Below, piece after piece: positions 1 through 7,901 of a stretch of 64,000 nucleotides of DNA. A model generated the notes under the pieces. That model had not been told where the DNA came from. It saw only the letters and a program-made list of their open reading frames with translations, and searched no databases. A program made the translations under genes and the position numbers. This DNA is from Lysinibacillus irui (GTDB lineage: Bacteria > Bacillota > Bacilli > Bacillales_A > Planococcaceae), in assembly GCF_028877475.1 (NCBI RefSeq), contig NZ_CP113527.1, positions 3,093,501-3,157,500 on the forward strand, in the 5' to 3' direction. Within the stretch, counting starts at the first letter, position 1, and every line of letters starts with the position of its first letter.

Positions 1-256
1 AAATAAGTGGATAAAGTACTGAATATAATCCAATAATATCAATGTAAAAGACATCATACAAGACACCAAAAAAAAGTCCATACATTACCGCACGTTGACG
101 GCTGTAATAGATGGATATAAAAATTAAATATAAGATTAAAAAACGCGGTATCAGATAATAGACTTCCCCTTTAATTTCAATTGGGGAAAGCATGGCAAAC
201 TCTGGTTCTACTAAGAACAGTAAAACCGCCACAGAGGGAATGAGAAATCGAACCAT
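1..256 (-). CDS. mreD: Rod shape-determining protein MreD (3' end outside window)
   Basis: The reading frame starts at the ATG at 256-254, sharing one base with the mreC stop (TGATG), and stays open to the window edge. The 85 visible residues begin MVRFLIPSVAVLLFL and are strongly hydrophobic, with two to three membrane segments, as expected for MreD. MreD is a small integral membrane partner of MreC in the elongasome that guides lateral wall synthesis. The call rests on position after mreB-mreC and on hydrophobic character, because the C-terminal part is missing. Translational coupling to mreC is likely. Confidence 0.85.
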   Translation of the reverse strand, partial: MVRFLIPSVAVLLFLVEPEFAMLSPIEIKGEVYYLIPRFLILYLIFISIYYSRQRAVMYGLFFGVLYDVFYIDIIGLYSVLYPLI

Positions 257-1170
257 CACTCCGCCTCCTCTTTATTCGCCTCTGGCGGATTCGATAAATC
301 CTTATTTGTTGCATTGCCATCTGAGCCATCAATAGCTGTTGACGTACGCTTTGCAATCACGACATGCTCTAAAATTGAAAACTCAGCAGATGGTTTGACA
401 TAAGCCATTTTCGTTAAGCCATGATCATCTGTACTAACTTCTGTAATTTCTCCAATCGGGACACCTTTAGGGAAAATTCCACCAAGCCCTGAAGAAACTA
501 CTTGCTCGCCTTCCTTAACCTTCATGCTAGAATCGATTCGCTTCATAATGAGTTCATTACGTTCTTCATCAAAGCCCTCGATTAAACCGTATGCTTCTTT
601 TTCTCCTAACACCATCGCAGATACACGATAGTTTGGATTATTTGTATATAAAAGCTCTACCTCAGATGTGAAAGGTGTTACTAGTGTAATCTTACCAACT
701 AGTCCTTTCGCCGTCATAACTGCCATATTCTTTTGAACTCCATGAGAAGACCCTTTATCTAAAATAATTTTCTCTTCCCATTGGTCAGGATTTCTAGCAA
801 TCACTGTTGCATGAATTGGATTAAATGCTTTTAAGCTCTCAGTTTTACCCAATAGCTCTCGAAGCTTGCTATTCTCTGATTTTAAATCCGTAGCCTCAGC
901 TTGTACAACTGCAAAATCTTCTAAGCGTGCTTTTAAACGTTTATTTTCTTCGTACGTGTTTAAGAGGGAGTCAATATTATTAAAAATGCCATTAATATAA
1001 TTTGCCGGCTTCGCAACAATTGATTGTGCGACGCCGACAGTATCTTTAATAATTTGCTCTGGTAAAGTTGCATTCGTCCGATCACGTAATGAGAAGCTAA
1101 TCAATGCCACAAGAAATACCATGCCTACGAGCAGCAAAATTACTTTCTTATTGAAAAAAAAGTGTGGCAT
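256..1170 (-). CDS. mreC: Rod shape-determining protein MreC
   Basis: This 304-residue protein has an N-terminal membrane segment at about residues 8-28, then a coiled-coil stretch at about 65-110, then the extracellular beta-barrel domain typical of MreC (conserved GSSHGVQKNMAV and SSGLGGIFPKGVPIGEI regions). The C-terminal 25 residues are charged and probably disordered. MreC links cytoplasmic MreB filaments to penicillin-binding proteins outside the membrane. It lies 13 bp downstream of mreB and overlaps mreD by one base, so the three form an operon. Length is normal for Bacillales. Confidence 0.97.
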   Translation of the reverse strand: MPHFFFNKKVILLLVGMVFLVALISFSLRDRTNATLPEQIIKDTVGVAQSIVAKPANYINGIFNNIDSLLNTYEENKRLKARLEDFAVVQAEATDLKSENSKLRELLGKTESLKAFNPIHATVIARNPDQWEEKIILDKGSSHGVQKNMAVMTAKGLVGKITLVTPFTSEVELLYTNNPNYRVSAMVLGEKEAYGLIEGFDEERNELIMKRIDSSMKVKEGEQVVSSGLGGIFPKGVPIGEITEVSTDDHGLTKMAYVKPSAEFSILEHVVIAKRTSTAIDGSDGNATNKDLSNPPEANKEEAE

Positions 1171-1183
1171 TGCCTAAACCCCC

Positions 1184-2203
1184 TTACCCTTTAACTTGTT
1201 GTTGACGAATTAAGTCGATATGATCTAAAGCCTTACCTGTACCGATTGCTACACAGTCTAACGGATCTTCCGCGATAAATACTGGCATGTTTGTTTCTTG
1301 GCTAATCACTTTGTCCAAGTTAGTTAATAGCGCACCACCACCAGTTAAAACAATTCCGCGTTCCATAACGTCAGCAGACAATTCAGGAGGAGTTTGTTCT
1401 AATGTTTTTCGAACACCATCAATTATAGATGCAACAGCTTCACGTAATGATTCAGAAATTTCCTGTGAAGAAATTTCAATTGTCTTCGGTAAACCAGTTA
1501 ACAGGTCACGTCCTCTAATTTCCATTTTTTCCTCTGAACCTTCTGCTAAGGCAGTACCAATTTCCATTTTCACAGCTTCTGCTGTACGTTCACCAATTGT
1601 TAAATTATACGTTTTACGAATATATGAGATGATAGATTGGTCCATAGCATCCCCACCAACACGTACAGATTCACTTGTTACAATACCACCTAATGAAATA
1701 ACTGCAACTTCTGTTGTACCACCACCGATATCAACAACCATTGACCCAGTAGGATCCCATACAGGTAGATTAGAACCGATCGCTGCTGCAAATGGCTCTT
1801 CGATTGTGAAAGCCTCTTTTGCACCGGCTTGTCGAGCAGCATCAATAACCGCACGTTGTTCAACTGATGTAATACCGTACGGCACACAAATCATAACATT
1901 TGGTTTTTTCCAGTTACCGCCGGAGTTTTTACATGCTTCTTTTAAATAATACTCAATCATTGCTGTTGTAATATCGAAATCAGCAATAACACCATCTTTC
2001 ATTGGGCGAATTGCTACGATTGAGCCAGGTGTACGACCAATCATATTTTTCGCATCATTACCAACGGCAACGATATCTCCTGTTTTTGTATTTTTTGCTA
2101 CCACTGAAGGTTCACGTAAAACGATTCCCTTTCCTTTAATAAACACTAATGTATTCGCTGTGCCGAGGTCAATCCCGACATCTTTACTTCCTAGTCCAAA
2201 CAA
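1184..2203 (-). CDS. mreB: Rod shape-determining actin homologue MreB
   Basis: This 339-residue actin-fold ATPase has the phosphate-1 motif DLGTANT at residues 12-18 and the phosphate-2 motif DIGGGTTE at 158-165. It forms membrane-associated filaments that steer cell-wall synthesis. The open frame runs upstream to 2329, but I place the start at the TTG at 2203-2201. That TTG has a Shine-Dalgarno sequence (AAAGGGAG) seven bases upstream and gives the family's usual N-terminus (MFGLGSKD). The extra 42 upstream residues show no homology. It is the first gene of mreBCD, separated from radC by about 620 bp. Confidence 0.97.
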   Translation of the reverse strand: MFGLGSKDVGIDLGTANTLVFIKGKGIVLREPSVVAKNTKTGDIVAVGNDAKNMIGRTPGSIVAIRPMKDGVIADFDITTAMIEYYLKEACKNSGGNWKKPNVMICVPYGITSVEQRAVIDAARQAGAKEAFTIEEPFAAAIGSNLPVWDPTGSMVVDIGGGTTEVAVISLGGIVTSESVRVGGDAMDQSIISYIRKTYNLTIGERTAEAVKMEIGTALAEGSEEKMEIRGRDLLTGLPKTIEISSQEISESLREAVASIIDGVRKTLEQTPPELSADVMERGIVLTGGGALLTNLDKVISQETNMPVFIAEDPLDCVAIGTGKALDHIDLIRQQQVKG

Positions 2204-2795
2204 ATTGTGTACTCCCTTTCTATATAAGCCATACTTTCGTTGACATCCATTATCTTTGACGACAATGTATAGGAAAATTGAATTGTGTAGTGTATCTACA
2301 CAATTGACTCCTCTCAAAATCCATAACATCCGTCAAATTGTTTATCTTCATCAGCCGGTGATTCACACCACGAAAAAACTACACACTCATTCACCTCACC
2401 ACCAATTTTCGATGGGAGTCCTTCCTGAATAAAGATAAAATTCATACCTTTCATTATAACGGAATAACGCAAGAATTTGTAGTGCCACATACTCCATCTC
2501 ACAGAAAAGATACTATTTTAATTCCCTCTTAAACTAAAAATAGTACGTATAGATTAGCATATAATTTTTATTCTCATAAAACAATGTGTATCAGGCTACC
2601 AATTTTTGTGAAGATAATAGAGTTTCTATGAATACATTAACGATTTGTAAGGAAAAAGGTTCGCCAATATACCACAAAAAAATACAAAAATTTTATGACT
2701 ACCTATCATTGACACTTTGATGTTATTATTGCACAGATTTTTTAGCTGACTTACATGATGTAATCAATAGGTATTGCTAGCCCCTCCTACCGAAA
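2204..2795 (-). other. Long mreB leader region, no convincing gene
   Basis: About 590 bp lie between the radC terminator and mreB. The only ORF of note (2314-2502, minus) has no ribosome-binding site at its possible starts and no recognisable product. A perfect 10-bp inverted repeat with a 5-nt loop (2281-2290 / 2296-2305, arms AATTGTGTAG and CTACACAATT) lies about 80 nt upstream of the mreB start. It could form a hairpin in the mRNA leader. I could not identify a confident promoter by eye. Confidence 0.5.
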
Positions 2796-2827
2796 GCAAA
2801 AAACTCTGCACAATACATGCAGAGTTA
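2796..2827 (-). terminator. Intrinsic terminator after radC
   Basis: The stem arms are AACTCTGCA and TGCAGAGTT (2802-2810 / 2818-2826), followed on the minus strand by a T run. The hairpin overlaps the radC stop codon. It separates maf-radC transcription from mreBCD. Confidence 0.85.
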
Positions 2828-3517
2828 AAAATATCCTTTTTCCTTCAAACTAATAAATTGATGATCACCAATAATAACATGATCGATTAATTCAATGCCG
2901 ATAATATAACCAGCTTCAACGATACGCTTCGTAACTTCAATATCCTCCGTACTTGGCGTTGGAACTCCACTAGGGTGATTATGGGCACAAATAATTGAAG
3001 CAGCAGATCTCTTGACAGCTTCACGAAAAATTTCCCTAGGATGTACGATGGAGGCATTTAAACTGCCAATAAAAATCGTTTGTTTATGAATAATTTGATT
3101 CTTGATATTTAAAAACAGAACGACAAAATGTTCCTGTTTAAGCGAAGTCATATCAGGCATTAAATAGGCCGCTGCATCTTGTGGAGAGCGAATAGTAAAT
3201 TTTTCATCATTATGCTTCTGAGCCAGACGTCTTCCAAGTTCAATGGCTGCTAATAATTGAATAGCTTTTACCTCTCCTATTCCTTTAATGGCCACCATTT
3301 CTTCGATGGTTGCGTGCTTCAGATGGTGTAGTCGTTCAAAAACATTTAAAACTCTATTGGCAAGAACTAGCACAGATTCTTCCTTTGTGCCTGTCCTTAA
3401 CAAAATAGCAAGTAGCTCTTGGTTAGACAAACTTTCAGCCCCTTGCCGTAGTAGCCGTTCACGGGGGCGATCCTCCATATTGACATCACGTATCATTAAA
3501 GTTGGTACTTCTAGCAA
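2825..3517 (-). CDS. radC: RadC family JAMM-domain protein
   Basis: The 230-residue product has an N-terminal helix-hairpin-helix part (KGIGEVKA at about 78-85) and a C-terminal JAMM/MPN metalloprotease-like domain. The metal ligands HNH at 179-181 and Asp192, with Glu129, are all present. RadC proteins were once linked to DNA repair, but their function is unsettled. The start is a TTG at 3517-3515 with GGAG nine bases upstream; an ATG at residue 8 is an alternative. It follows maf by 6 bp, an operon arrangement shared with Bacillus. Confidence 0.95.
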   Translation of the reverse strand: MLEVPTLMIRDVNMEDRPRERLLRQGAESLSNQELLAILLRTGTKEESVLVLANRVLNVFERLHHLKHATIEEMVAIKGIGEVKAIQLLAAIELGRRLAQKHNDEKFTIRSPQDAAAYLMPDMTSLKQEHFVVLFLNIKNQIIHKQTIFIGSLNASIVHPREIFREAVKRSAASIICAHNHPSGVPTPSTEDIEVTKRIVEAGYIIGIELIDHVIIGDHQFISLKEKGYF

Positions 3518-3523
3518 ACATAC

Positions 3524-4117
3524 TCACTCCTTCGCAAATTGGACTATTTGTAGCGCTACCAATTGCGAAAACAAAGCTGCAAGTGGTAGACCTACAACAT
3601 TGTTATAATCTCCTTCAATTCGTTTAACTAATAATGTACCGATTGTTTGAATGCCATATCCACCAGCTTTATCGAATGGATCACCAGAATCTACATATGC
3701 TTCGATTAGTTTTTGTGTTAATTGGTGAAAAACAACTGTAGTTTCTTCCACAAAAACAGTTTCCTGACCACTTGGCTCAATAATGGCTACAGCCGTCATC
3801 ACAACATGCTTATTGTCTGATAGACGTTGTAAGTGAGAAATAGCTTCCTCACGAGATTTTGGCTTATGTAGTAGCTCATTGTCGTACACTACGATTGTAT
3901 CCGCGCCAATAATCGTGGCTTCTGATGCTTTTTTGGCTACATCGCGTGTCTTTAATAAAGCTACTCCTTTTACATAATCCTGCATGGTTTCTGCTTGTAC
4001 ACTTGTTTCTTCCACTTTACTTGTCATAACCTCAAATGGAAGAGCTAACATGCCAAGCAATTCCTTCCGTCTAGGTGAAGCAGAAGCAAGTATAAGCTTA
4101 TGATTTGTTTTCAACAT
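3524..4117 (-). CDS. maf: Maf family nucleotide pyrophosphatase
   Basis: This 197-residue protein carries the Maf signature ASASPRRKELL at residues 11-21, plus GADTIVV at 71-77 (catalytic Asp73) and the HKP segment at 84-86. Maf proteins hydrolyse non-canonical or methylated nucleoside triphosphates and affect septum formation. The frame is open upstream to 4186, but the ATG at 4117-4115 gives the family's usual N-terminus. A GGAGG lies about 12 bases upstream of that ATG, which is rather far. It sits in the conserved order SpoIIB-like, maf, radC. Confidence 0.94.
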   Translation of the reverse strand: MLKTNHKLILASASPRRKELLGMLALPFEVMTSKVEETSVQAETMQDYVKGVALLKTRDVAKKASEATIIGADTIVVYDNELLHKPKSREEAISHLQRLSDNKHVVMTAVAIIEPSGQETVFVEETTVVFHQLTQKLIEAYVDSGDPFDKAGGYGIQTIGTLLVKRIEGDYNNVVGLPLAALFSQLVALQIVQFAKE

Positions 4118-4215
4118 TATCTGACCATTCCTCCTTATCCTTATGATAGCGAAGAATGGGCTATTTGAAAATTTTTTAAAAATCAAGATAACGAGGATTT
4201 CGCTATGTTTTATGA

Positions 4216-4860
4216 TTAAAATTTAACCTGTAGACACGTATTCTTCGATTGATAATGAGAAAAAACGTGCAAGCGGATGATATTAAGATCGTTGGAAATA
4301 GTAGAGGCTGCCGCACCAATAGATTGCCAATCCTCAGGTAATGTGGAATCTTTTCCTTTTTCCTTAAAATTTAATTTTGTGGCATTTTTATCTGCTAAAG
4401 CTGCAGGTATTTCTGCAAGTGTGGGCTCCTTACAACTTTCACCACTAACACTAAAGGCTTTTTTAAATGTTGCAGGTTCCTGTAAAAATTCAAGCTGACT
4501 TTCTTCAGTCACCATGCTTGTCCATACATAAAATTTCCCATCAACTTGAACAATTGCGCTCTCTTTTAACGCAGGGTACTCTGCAACGAATGAACTGGCA
4601 CTCTCATAATTTGAGTAGACACCTGCTTGGCTAGCAAAAAACATCGATGCATTCGATGTATTGCTTGTCTCACCGGCAGTTGGAATCGTCTCTGATTGTG
4701 ATTGATTATTTGCCACTTCACTACCGTTTTTCTTTAATGGTAATTGCGTACTCGCTTGTAAAGCACCCAAAAAAATAGCTACCCCTAATAGACCAACAAA
4801 TCCACCTATAATCATTGCTCGAAATATTTGTTTTTTCATCACATGATTGACAATTTTCAT
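4216..4860 (-). CDS. spoIIB: SpoIIB-like membrane protein
   Basis: The 214-residue product has a short cytoplasmic N-terminus, one membrane segment at about residues 14-36, a low-complexity Ser/Thr/Gln linker, and a SPOR-like section (ASQAGVYSNYESASSFVAEY, then a second half-repeat with VDGKFYVWTSM). In B. subtilis the gene directly upstream of maf is spoIIB, a SPOR-domain protein that helps septal peptidoglycan degradation during engulfment. Position, topology and SPOR pattern support orthology, though overall similarity is weak. It is shorter than the roughly 330 residues of B. subtilis, with most of the cytoplasmic tail missing. An AGGTG lies seven bases before the start. Confidence 0.72.
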   Translation of the reverse strand: MKIVNHVMKKQIFRAMIIGGFVGLLGVAIFLGALQASTQLPLKKNGSEVANNQSQSETIPTAGETSNTSNASMFFASQAGVYSNYESASSFVAEYPALKESAIVQVDGKFYVWTSMVTEESQLEFLQEPATFKKAFSVSGESCKEPTLAEIPAALADKNATKLNFKEKGKDSTLPEDWQSIGAAASTISNDLNIIRLHVFSHYQSKNTCLQVKF

Positions 4861-5010
4861 TCATCTTCACCTCATCCTTCCACCTATCTATCCTACGAGT
4901 AACTTTTTCAAACATACTATGATTCAATATGATATAAGTATATGTAGGTTATGAAGTGTAAATGCGAAATTATTGTTTTTTGATACATAACTAGGTTTGC
5001 TAGTATATAT

Positions 5011-5047
5011 AAAAAAACTAGGACCCTCTCTCAAGAGCCCTAGTCTT
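5011..5047 (-). terminator. Intrinsic terminator after the second folC paralogue
   Basis: The hairpin arms are GACTAGG and CCTAGTT, extended by the complementary CTCTTGAGAG core, followed by seven T residues on the minus strand. It ends the valS-folC transcription unit ahead of the SpoIIB-like gene. Confidence 0.88.
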
Positions 5048-5048
5048 T

Positions 5049-6299
5049 TCATTCTTTTAATCTATTACGGACAGCAGTTAATAAATATAACGAGCCAGAT
5101 ACAACCGTTCTTTGCTTGCTCTGTGATTGTGCCTGTAAAAAGGAGGCATAATCAACTAGGACGGTCTTTGAAGTTGCATTAGAAAGCTCTAGCATTTTTT
5201 GCGCAGTCATGGCACGTGGATTGTCAAAATCAACAAAATAAAAATCATCACTAACCTGCTCAAAAATTTGTAAAATCTGCTGAACATCTTTATCTGCTAG
5301 TATACCAATGACAAATGTGATCGGTTCACTAGGAAACTCATTCTTAATCGTTTCTACTAATTTTTCTGCACTTGCTGGATTATGAGCACCATCCAAAATA
5401 ATAAAAGGCATTATTTCTTCAAAACGTCCTAAAATCGAGGCATTTTGCACCGCTTGTCTAATGGCTGAATGATTGATCGATACATTTAAAACAGAAGCCA
5501 CTTCAAAAAACGCTGTGATAGCTAGTGCCATATTATTTGCCTGATGTCCACCTTTCATGGAACGTGTTAGGTTTGAAATTTGGCAATGTTGGGCTTCATT
5601 CGTATAGCATTCCCCATCAGGAGTGGCCATAATCGCAAAATGATGGCCTAATTCAAAAACAGCGGCTCTTTTGTCAGAAGCTTTATTATAAACAACACGC
5701 TTCGCTTCGTCTGGTAATTCACCAATAATGACCGGGCAATGTTGTTTAATAATCCCCGCTTTGTGATGGGCAATACTTTCAAGTGTATCCCCTAAAAACT
5801 TTGTATGTTCTAAAGCTATGCTCGGGATAATTGAAGCAATCGGTGTTACGACATTCGTGCTATCCAATAAACCACCCATACCCGCTTCAATCAACGCGAT
5901 ATCCACCTTCTTATTTACAAAATGTAAAAAGGCTACTACCGTTAAGAGCTCAAAATCTGTTAATTTCCCACTAAGTCCTGCTTGCTGCATTTGTTGAAAT
6001 ACTCGGTCCATTTCAGTAGCTGAAATAGCTTGACCATTTACTTGAATTTGATCATGAACATCAACTATACAAGGTGACATAAATTTACCCACTCGTAATC
6101 CATGTTCTTGAGCAATGGCCTCTAGGAAGGTTAATGTAGAGCCCTTCCCATTAGAGCCAGCTAAATGGACAACACGCAATGTTTGTTGCGGATTACCTAC
6201 TAGAGACAAAGCTTGTTCAATGGCCTCTAGACCAGGTTTAATGACATCATCACTTTCGACTTGCCACTTCACTTTATAATGATCAAAGCTTGGTATCAT
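5049..6299 (-). CDS. Second FolC-like Mur-ligase family protein
   Basis: The 416-residue product is a divergent paralogue of the FolC encoded immediately upstream. It keeps the ATP loop GSNGKGST (48-55), LEHTKFLGDT, KAGIIK and DGAHN, so it is probably an active ATP-dependent ligase. It differs in segments conserved in FolC: SPC replaces SPH at 75-77, and HKAGIIK replaces EKAGIIK. The start is the ATG at 6299-6297, which overlaps the upstream stop as ATGA and follows GGGGGA. An in-frame ATG at 6320 lacks a site. It may be a folylpolyglutamate synthase-only enzyme or may act on another substrate; the sequence does not decide. It occupies the comC position of Bacillus. Confidence 0.85.
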   Translation of the reverse strand: MIPSFDHYKVKWQVESDDVIKPGLEAIEQALSLVGNPQQTLRVVHLAGSNGKGSTLTFLEAIAQEHGLRVGKFMSPCIVDVHDQIQVNGQAISATEMDRVFQQMQQAGLSGKLTDFELLTVVAFLHFVNKKVDIALIEAGMGGLLDSTNVVTPIASIIPSIALEHTKFLGDTLESIAHHKAGIIKQHCPVIIGELPDEAKRVVYNKASDKRAAVFELGHHFAIMATPDGECYTNEAQHCQISNLTRSMKGGHQANNMALAITAFFEVASVLNVSINHSAIRQAVQNASILGRFEEIMPFIILDGAHNPASAEKLVETIKNEFPSEPITFVIGILADKDVQQILQIFEQVSDDFYFVDFDNPRAMTAQKMLELSNATSKTVLVDYASFLQAQSQSKQRTVVSGSLYLLTAVRNRLKE

Positions 6300-7588
6300 T
6301 GTCCATCCCCCTGTAGCCATTGTCGAACTTCCGCTATAAAGTATAAAGAACCTGTAATCACCACAATATCTTCTTTATGTCTCTCATGTAAGACTGTTTG
6401 AACGGTATGTTGCCATTCTTGATGATGTCGTTTATTAGGATTTGTTGACAATATCGCTAAGCTTTCGGCATCCATCGCATTTGGTAAATTTATTTGTGTA
6501 AAAGCAATAGAAGTTGCAACGGCATCCATTAACGCAATGCTGTTGGCATGATCCTTATCTGCTAATGCAGCATAAATAAAGTGATATTTTTTTTGCGGAT
6601 AGACTCCTTCTAGTGTTTTAATAAGGGCAGCTGTACCTTCGGAATTATGCGCCCCATCTAGAATTATATGATTAGGCCATTGTTCAAAGCGTCCTGCCCA
6701 TTGCGCACGACGTAGACCGTGACGTATTGAATCGTCAGCAATGGTGATTGCTCCTTCCTCACGTAAGATGAGCATAGCCGTTATCGCAAGACTTGCATTA
6801 CTAATTTGATGAGGGCCAGCCATTTTTAAGGATATATTTGACATCCTGAACTGTTCTCTTTCATATGTAAATTGCTGAAAGTCTGTATTTTGGGAAATAG
6901 AGGAAACCTTGAAATCTTGCCCTAAAATAAAGCACGGTGCATGTCGTTCTTCTGATGTAGCTTTTATGACAGCCAATGCCTCCTCATGCTCCACACCAAC
7001 GACAACAGGTACGCCATCCTTGATGATTCCAGCTTTTTCGGCAGCAACCTTTGCAAATGTGTCACCTAAAAATGCTGTATGTTCAAGAGAGATTGTTGTA
7101 ATGATGGCTAAAAGTGGTGTTACAACATTTGTTGCATCTAAACGTCCTCCAAGACCTGTTTCAATAAGCGCTAAATCTACTTCTCGATCGGCAAAATATT
7201 GGAACATTATTAATGTCACTACTTCAAAGAAGCTCGGAAAATCTCCATTGTATTGCTCTTCTATTATTTCGGCAACTTGATTGAAATAGTATAAAAATTG
7301 TTCATCAGAGATTTGTACGCCATTAATGGTTATACGTTCATTAACTCGCTCTAAATGCGGGGACGTAAATGCTCCTACTTTGTAACCTGCATGTTGTAGC
7401 ATTTCTCTTAGTGCATTGACTGTTGAACCTTTGCCATTTGAACCGGCCACATGGATAACGCGTAGTTTGTCTTGTGGATTGTTCAAATGAGCTAGTACTT
7501 CCCGCATGAGTACAAGAGGCTGACGTTTATGATCAACTGCTTTTAAAGTAAAGATAAATTTTGTACATTCCTTCATTGTGTTAAACAA
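6296..7588 (-). CDS. folC: Bifunctional folylpolyglutamate/dihydrofolate synthase
   Basis: This 430-residue Mur-ligase family enzyme adds glutamate to dihydropteroate or folates using ATP. Visible motifs are the P-loop GSNGKGST (49-56), TSPHLERVNERITING, LEHTAFLGDT, EKAGIIKDG and DGAHN in the C-terminal domain, all canonical. The proposed start is the TTG at 7588-7586, with GGGAG nine bases upstream. The ATG four codons later is an alternative. It lies downstream of valS as in Bacillus and is translationally coupled to the second FolC paralogue. Confidence 0.95.
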   Translation of the reverse strand: MFNTMKECTKFIFTLKAVDHKRQPLVLMREVLAHLNNPQDKLRVIHVAGSNGKGSTVNALREMLQHAGYKVGAFTSPHLERVNERITINGVQISDEQFLYYFNQVAEIIEEQYNGDFPSFFEVVTLIMFQYFADREVDLALIETGLGGRLDATNVVTPLLAIITTISLEHTAFLGDTFAKVAAEKAGIIKDGVPVVVGVEHEEALAVIKATSEERHAPCFILGQDFKVSSISQNTDFQQFTYEREQFRMSNISLKMAGPHQISNASLAITAMLILREEGAITIADDSIRHGLRRAQWAGRFEQWPNHIILDGAHNSEGTAALIKTLEGVYPQKKYHFIYAALADKDHANSIALMDAVATSIAFTQINLPNAMDAESLAILSTNPNKRHHQEWQHTVQTVLHERHKEDIVVITGSLYFIAEVRQWLQGDGQ

Positions 7589-7668
7589 TAGAAAACACTC
7601 CCTCTTACTGCAATACCTTTATTTTAGTACAAGTATCATTTAATAACATAGCTAAATGTCAAAACTCT

Positions 7669-7695
7669 AAAAAACACGCAGTGAGCGACTGCATG
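7669..7695 (-). terminator. Possible terminator between valS and folC
   Basis: An 8-bp stem (7675-7682 / 7688-7695, one mismatch) with a 5-nt loop is followed on the minus strand by six T residues. It lies about 80 bp upstream of folC and beyond the stronger valS terminator. It could be an attenuator in a folC leader. The rest of the 313-bp gap shows nothing convincing. Confidence 0.5.
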
Positions 7696-7858
7696 TTAGC
7701 ACTCTCTTTTGTTTATGCATCTGGTGAGCATCTAGAAAAGCACCCATATTGTCTAAAATAATTTGACGTCATTATTTATCAGTGGAAGTTCTTTTTAGTA
7801 TTGATATATAAATCCAAAGATTATTGTAAATAACACTATATGTTTTTCCTAAGCCGCA

Positions 7859-7895
7859 CAAAAAAAGCAATGGATGACTTTCCTCATCCATTGCT
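7859..7895 (-). terminator. Intrinsic terminator after valS
   Basis: A perfect 12-bp stem (arms 7866-7877 and 7884-7895, AGCAATGGATGA) with a 6-nt loop is followed on the minus strand by a T run. It lies just after the valS stop codon. Confidence 0.93.
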
Positions 7896-7901
7896 TCTAG
7901 C

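Noticed and set aside
1287..1949. 220-residue plus-strand ORF opposite mreB
   Set aside because: Lies entirely antisense to a highly conserved gene; codon-bias shadow with no similarity.
2314..2502. 62-residue ORF on the minus strand upstream of mreB
   Set aside because: No ribosome-binding site at any likely start and no recognisable product; probably random open frame in the mreB leader.
4721..4927. Alternative frame over the SpoIIB-like N-terminus, considered as evidence for a frameshift
   Set aside because: The segment is only about 20 residues before it enters out-of-frame sequence, and the called start has its own ribosome-binding site, so a frameshift is not needed.
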